From JAFAVZ01 sp036009105 (GTDB taxonomy: Bacteria > Acidobacteriota > Thermoanaerobaculia > Gp7-AA8), in the NCBI GenBank assembly GCA_036009105.1, contig DASYMJ010000212.1, positions 1-18,547 on the forward strand: a stretch of DNA of 18,547 nt, given 5' to 3'. Below, piece by piece: positions 15,947 through 18,547 of this stretch (position 1 is the stretch's first letter; the number at the start of each line of letters is the position of its first letter). A program made the translations under genes and the position numbers. The notes under the pieces are model-generated. The model worked only from the letters and a program-made list of their open reading frames with translations, ran no database searches and had not been told where the DNA came from.

Positions 15947-16966
15947 ATGATTCTCGGCATCGAAACCTCCTGCGATGAAACGTCCGTCGCGCTGCTCGAG
16001 CGCGACGGCAGCGTGCGCATCAACCTGATCGCCTCCCAGATCGAGCGGCATCAGCCGTTCGGCGGCGTGGTGCCGGAGATCGCCTCGCGCGAGCACCTGC
16101 AGCATCTGTTTCCGCTCGTCACCCGCGCCGTCGCCGATGCGGGCGCATCACTGGCCGATGTCGAGGTGATCGCGGTGACGGCCGGCCCCGGCCTGATCGG
16201 CGCGCTGCTGGTCGGCGTCGCCGGCGCGCAGGGCCTCAGCTACGGACTGGGCATCCCCATCGTGCCGGTCAATCACCTCGAGGGCCACATCTTCTCCCCC
16301 TATCTGCAGCAGGAAGGGCCGGCCGCGCCGCTGCCGGAGCGCTTCCTCTCCCTCGTGATCTCCGGCGGACACTCCTCGATCTACGACGTCCGCCGCGGCG
16401 AGCCGCGCATGCTCAACCGCACGCGCGACGACGCCATCGGCGAGACGTTCGACAAGGTCGCGAAGTTCGTCGGCCTGCCTTATCCCGGAGGGCCGCAGAT
16501 CGAAAAGCACGCCCGTGCCGGCCGTCCCGATCCGGCGCGCTTTCCGTTCCCCGTGCCGCAGTTCAAGGACGAGTCGCTCGACTTCTCGTACTCCGGCATC
16601 AAGGCCGGCGCGATCCGCTTCGCCCGCGAGCACGACATCAATGTGGAGTCGTCTTCGCTGGCCGATTTCTGCGCCACGTTTCAGGACGCTTTGTTCGCCC
16701 AGCTCTTCGACCGGCTCGACACGTTGTGGTCGCGCGTGGACGAGCCGCGGCCGACGGAAGTCGCCATCGCCGGCGGCGTCGCCGCGAACGGCGTGCTGCG
16801 CGAGCGGATCCTGCAATGGGGCGAGCGGCGCGGCGTGGCCGTGCGGCTGCCGCAGAAGCGCTACTGCACCGACAACGCGGCGATGATCGCCTTCGCCGGC
16901 CTGCAGAAAAAGGACGGCGCGATCGATCCGCGGCGCGTCGTGGCGAGGTCGCGCGTGTCATCCTGA
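15947..16966 (+). CDS. tsaD: tRNA N6-adenosine threonylcarbamoyltransferase TsaD
   Basis: 339-aa enzyme that transfers threonylcarbamoyl from TC-AMP to A37 of ANN-decoding tRNAs, working with TsaB and TsaE. Seen are the N-terminal MILGIETSCDETSVAL, GGVVPEIASREH, the metal-binding HLEGH (His110, His114), VISGGHSSIYDV, DDAIGETFDKVAKFVGLPYP, DFSYSGIK, GGVAANGVLRERI and CTDNAAMIA with Asp309 of the metal site. Length is normal for the family. There is no Shine-Dalgarno before the ATG; the 6 bases preceding it follow the arm of an inverted repeat, so initiation may be weak or structure-dependent. The last residues (RVSS) and stop are encoded inside the arm of a repeat element, suggesting the original 3' end was replaced. 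It is divergent from valS. Confidence 0.98.
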   Translation: MILGIETSCDETSVALLERDGSVRINLIASQIERHQPFGGVVPEIASREHLQHLFPLVTRAVADAGASLADVEVIAVTAGPGLIGALLVGVAGAQGLSYGLGIPIVPVNHLEGHIFSPYLQQEGPAAPLPERFLSLVISGGHSSIYDVRRGEPRMLNRTRDDAIGETFDKVAKFVGLPYPGGPQIEKHARAGRPDPARFPFPVPQFKDESLDFSYSGIKAGAIRFAREHDINVESSSLADFCATFQDALFAQLFDRLDTLWSRVDEPRPTEVAIAGGVAANGVLRERILQWGERRGVAVRLPQKRYCTDNAAMIAFAGLQKKDGAIDPRRVVARSRVSS

Positions 16967-17036
16967 AGCCGCCAAGAAGAGAAAGGATCTCCTCGGCACT
17001 TGCGGGGAGATCCTTCGATTTCGCTCAGGATGACAC
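16955..17036. repeat. 82-bp nested inverted repeat (REP-like) at the tsaD 3' end
   Basis: The outer arms GTGTCATCCTGA (16955-16966) and TCAGGATGACAC (17025-17036) are perfect 12-bp reverse complements. Inside lies a second perfect pair, AAGGATCTCC (16983-16992) and GGAGATCCTT (17006-17015). The left outer arm contains the last codons and stop of tsaD. The nested structure is typical of REP-like mobile or structural repeats. It may also end tsaD transcription, although no T-run follows. A partial match occurs at 9322-9338. Confidence 0.8.
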
Positions 17037-17124
17037 TCGAAACCTTTTCCGGAGCGACCCGTCTGAATGGATGCGAAGAACGAACGAGACCCTCAAATCT
17101 CTCCTACTCTCCTGAAGTTGTAAG

Positions 17125-17155
17125 CCGCCGCCGACCTCCTCGGCGGCGGTCCTGT
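17125..17155 (+). terminator. Strong GC hairpin followed by T-rich sequence before the epimerase gene
   Basis: CCGCCGCCGA (17125-17134) and TCGGCGGCGG (17140-17149) form a perfect 10-bp stem with a 5-base loop, followed by TCCTGTTTTC. It fits an imperfect intrinsic terminator on the plus strand, ending read-through from tsaD. It lies 27 bases before the next ATG, so a role as a leader structure is the alternative. Confidence 0.5.
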
Positions 17156-17164
17156 TTTCGGGCC

Positions 17165-17170
17165 TAGAAT
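17165..17170 (+). promoter_or_regulatory. -10-like box just before the epimerase start
   Basis: TAGAAT ends 6 bases before the ATG at 17177 and no Shine-Dalgarno is present between the preceding hairpin and the ATG. This spacing is that of leaderless transcripts, in which transcription starts at the initiation codon. No convincing -35 is seen, because that place is taken by the hairpin. Confidence 0.35.
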
Positions 17171-17176
17171 CGCGGC

Positions 17177-18070
17177 ATGAAAATCGTGATTGCAGGCGGC
17201 AGCGGGTTTTTGGGCGAGCCGCTGGCTCGTCGGTTCGTGACCGGCGGCCATGACGTTGCCGTTCTGTCACGCAACCCCTCCAAGGTCCCGATCGGACGCG
17301 GCGTCGCCTGGGACGGCCGCTCCCTCGGCGCCTGGACGGCCGAGGTGGTTGCCGCGGAGGTGGTCATCAATCTGGCCGGCGAGAACATCGGCGACGGACG
17401 CTGGACCGCGGAGCGGAAGCGGCGCCTCATCAACAGCCGCCTCAACGCCACGCATGCGCTGGTCGAAGCGCTGAAGCAGAGCGACAAACATCCCACCTTC
17501 ATCAGCGCCTCGGCCCTCGGCTACTACGGACCGCATGGCGACGAAGTGCTCGACGAGAGCGCGCCGCGCGGCGTCGGCTTCCTCGCCGAGCTCGTGGAGC
17601 GGTGGGAAGCGGCGGCGCGCGAGGCGGATGCGTTCACCCGGCTGGTCATCCCCCGCTTCGGCGTCGTGCTCGCGCGCGGCGGCGGCGCGCTCGGCAAGAT
17701 GCTTCTGCCGTTCCGCTTCGGCGTCGGCGGTCCGATCGGCAGCGGCCGGCAGTGGATGTCGTGGGTCGATCGGGACGACGTTCTGCGGGCGCTCGCCTCG
17801 CTGATGGAGCGCGAGTCGGCGCACGGCGTCTACAACATCACCGCGCCCGATCCGGTGCGCAACCGCGACTTCGTCCACGCCCTGGGCCGCGCTCTGCATC
17901 GGCCGGCCGTGATGCCCGCTCCCGCTTTCGCCCTGCGCCTCGCGTTCGGGCAGATGGCCGAGGAGATCCTGCTGACCGGGCAGCGCGTGGTGCCGCGACG
18001 GTTGCTGGAGGAAGGCTTCACGTTCGAGTCGGCGGATCTGGAGGCGACGCTGCGCAGCATCATTCAGTAA
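17177..18070 (+). CDS. TIGR01777-family NAD(P)-dependent epimerase (SDR39U1/YfcH type)
   Basis: 297-aa protein of the atypical short-chain dehydrogenase group. The Rossmann dinucleotide loop GGSGFLG (7-13) opens the protein. It is followed by AVLSRNPSK (28-36), AVVINLAGEN-type second motif (VVINLAGENIGDGRW), ISASALGYYGPHGDE with the YYG that replaces the usual YxxxK, and RFGVVLARGGGALGKM. The family DUF1731 tail (from about 245, LRLAFGQMAEEILLTGQRV) completes it. Length matches the family. Substrates of these proteins are mostly unknown; a cofactor-binding housekeeping oxidoreductase or epimerase role is accepted for the family. It probably has its own promoter (hairpin and TAGAAT just upstream). 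Its 3' end overlaps the convergent TPR gene by 11 bases. Confidence 0.95.
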   Translation: MKIVIAGGSGFLGEPLARRFVTGGHDVAVLSRNPSKVPIGRGVAWDGRSLGAWTAEVVAAEVVINLAGENIGDGRWTAERKRRLINSRLNATHALVEALKQSDKHPTFISASALGYYGPHGDEVLDESAPRGVGFLAELVERWEAAAREADAFTRLVIPRFGVVLARGGGALGKMLLPFRFGVGGPIGSGRQWMSWVDRDDVLRALASLMERESAHGVYNITAPDPVRNRDFVHALGRALHRPAVMPAPAFALRLAFGQMAEEILLTGQRVVPRRLLEEGFTFESADLEATLRSIIQ

Positions 18071-18547
18071 CCGCCTTCTTCACCTTCTCCGCCAGCGCGC
18101 GCGCCGCGGGTGTCGGATTGACGTGCTGCATCTCGGCCAGCAGCGTCTCGAATCCGCGCACGTCGCCGCGCACGAGACGGAGGATGGCCAGGTTCGCGTA
18201 CGCGTCGAGGTCATTCGGAAAGTTCGCGATCTCGCGCCGATACGCCGCCTCCGCCTCCCCGGCGCGGTTCATCCGCGCCAGCGCGTCGCCCCGCACGAAG
18301 TCCGCGCGGTACAGATGCGTGGCACCCATCTCCTTCGCCCGTCGCTCCGCTCCGTCGACGCTCGCCAGCGCCTGCTGCAGCGCGCCCTGCTGCACCTGGA
18401 TCTCGGCGAGCAGGAGCAGCGTCGACGGCTGCGGCGTGCCCGCCTGATTCGCGAGCTCGATCTCATGCGTCGCCGCCGCGAAGTCGCCGCGCTTGGTGGC
18501 GATCTTGGCCAGCAGCTCGTGCGCCTCGCGCGGCTCCAGCCGCATGC
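18060..18547 (-). CDS. TPR-repeat protein, C-terminal part
   Basis: About 162 residues are visible. The gene enters from the right edge, so its N-terminus lies outside; the ATG at 18545 is internal or at least unproven as the start. The sequence consists of helical pairs with tetratricopeptide spacing. Examples are AHELLAKIATKRGDFAAA, LLLLAEIQVQQGALQQALAS, RGDALARMNRAGEAEAAYRR and AYANLAILRLVRGDVRGFET, with the small-residue and Gly/Ala pattern of TPR consensus positions. Such tails serve protein-protein contacts; in related bacteria they often end large sulfatase-like or kinase proteins, but which N-terminal domain is present cannot be known here. Stop overlaps the epimerase 3' end by 11 bases. 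Confidence 0.8.
   Translation of the reverse strand, partial: MRLEPREAHELLAKIATKRGDFAAATHEIELANQAGTPQPSTLLLLAEIQVQQGALQQALASVDGAERRAKEMGATHLYRADFVRGDALARMNRAGEAEAAYRREIANFPNDLDAYANLAILRLVRGDVRGFETLLAEMQHVNPTPAARALAEKVKKAVTE

Noticed and set aside
15848..16105. N-terminal extension of ValS up to an upstream ATG at 16105
   Set aside because: It would run through tsaD antisense and the heptamer repeats. Known ValS proteins begin near the ATG at 15847.

Overview
The window is an 18.5 kb piece of a GC-rich bacterial chromosome, densely packed with genes. No gene-free stretch exceeds 150 bases. There is no rRNA, tRNA, CRISPR array, transposase or integrase. The gene set is bacterial housekeeping: Lon, ValS, BirA, CoaX, RpiA and TsaD. 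With it come an HpnN/MMPL-type RND exporter, BioY and lipoproteins, which point to a Gram-negative-type envelope. Gene style and order (valS-birA-coaX in a row, HTH-less BirA, type III pantothenate kinase) would fit Acidobacteriota or a related deep-branching GC-rich phylum. That placement is an inference with no rRNA to support it.

Layout. (1) 1-1596: the 3' part of lon, reading in from the left edge. (2) 1618-3183, minus: a lipoprotein with an alpha/beta-hydrolase GHSFGG elbow, convergent with lon and divergent from the next unit. (3) 3328-5608, plus: a tight three-gene unit. It encodes a TIR-domain protein, a 388-aa uncharacterised protein that looks beta-rich, and a 149-aa helical protein. 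The first two are joined by an ATGA overlap with a perfect Shine-Dalgarno, and the third starts 11 bases after the second stops. (4) 8733-5601, minus: an RND/MMPL exporter overlapping bioY. (5) 8704-9321, plus: a small lipoprotein-like hypothetical. (6) 15847-9328, minus: a probable five-gene operon valS-birA-coaX-ggt-rpiA with overlaps of 4, none (13-nt gap), 4 and 1 bases. (7) 15947-16966, plus: tsaD, divergent from valS. (8) 17177-18070, plus: a TIGR01777-family NAD(P)-dependent epimerase. (9) 18060 to the right edge, minus: the C-terminal part of a TPR protein.

How the genes work together. The valS operon mixes translation (ValS), biotin attachment (BirA), the first step of CoA synthesis (CoaX), gamma-glutamyl peptide turnover in the periplasm (Ggt) and the pentose phosphate pathway (RpiA). 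BioY upstream imports biotin, which BirA then attaches to carboxylases. BirA lacks a DNA-binding domain, so it cannot be the classical biotin repressor.

The most interesting part is the TIR unit. Its first gene has the conserved TIR glutamate, and its strong ribosome binding site lies inside mutually exclusive hairpins around the start codon. It is followed by two coupled genes of unknown function. This is a candidate for an uncharacterised TIR-based signalling, defence or NAD-consuming system, though the sequence alone does not prove one. Second in interest are non-coding repeats: a nested inverted repeat whose arm supplies the tsaD stop codon, a short matching piece that supplies the rpiA stop codon, and heptamer tandem repeats with an inverted copy between valS and tsaD.
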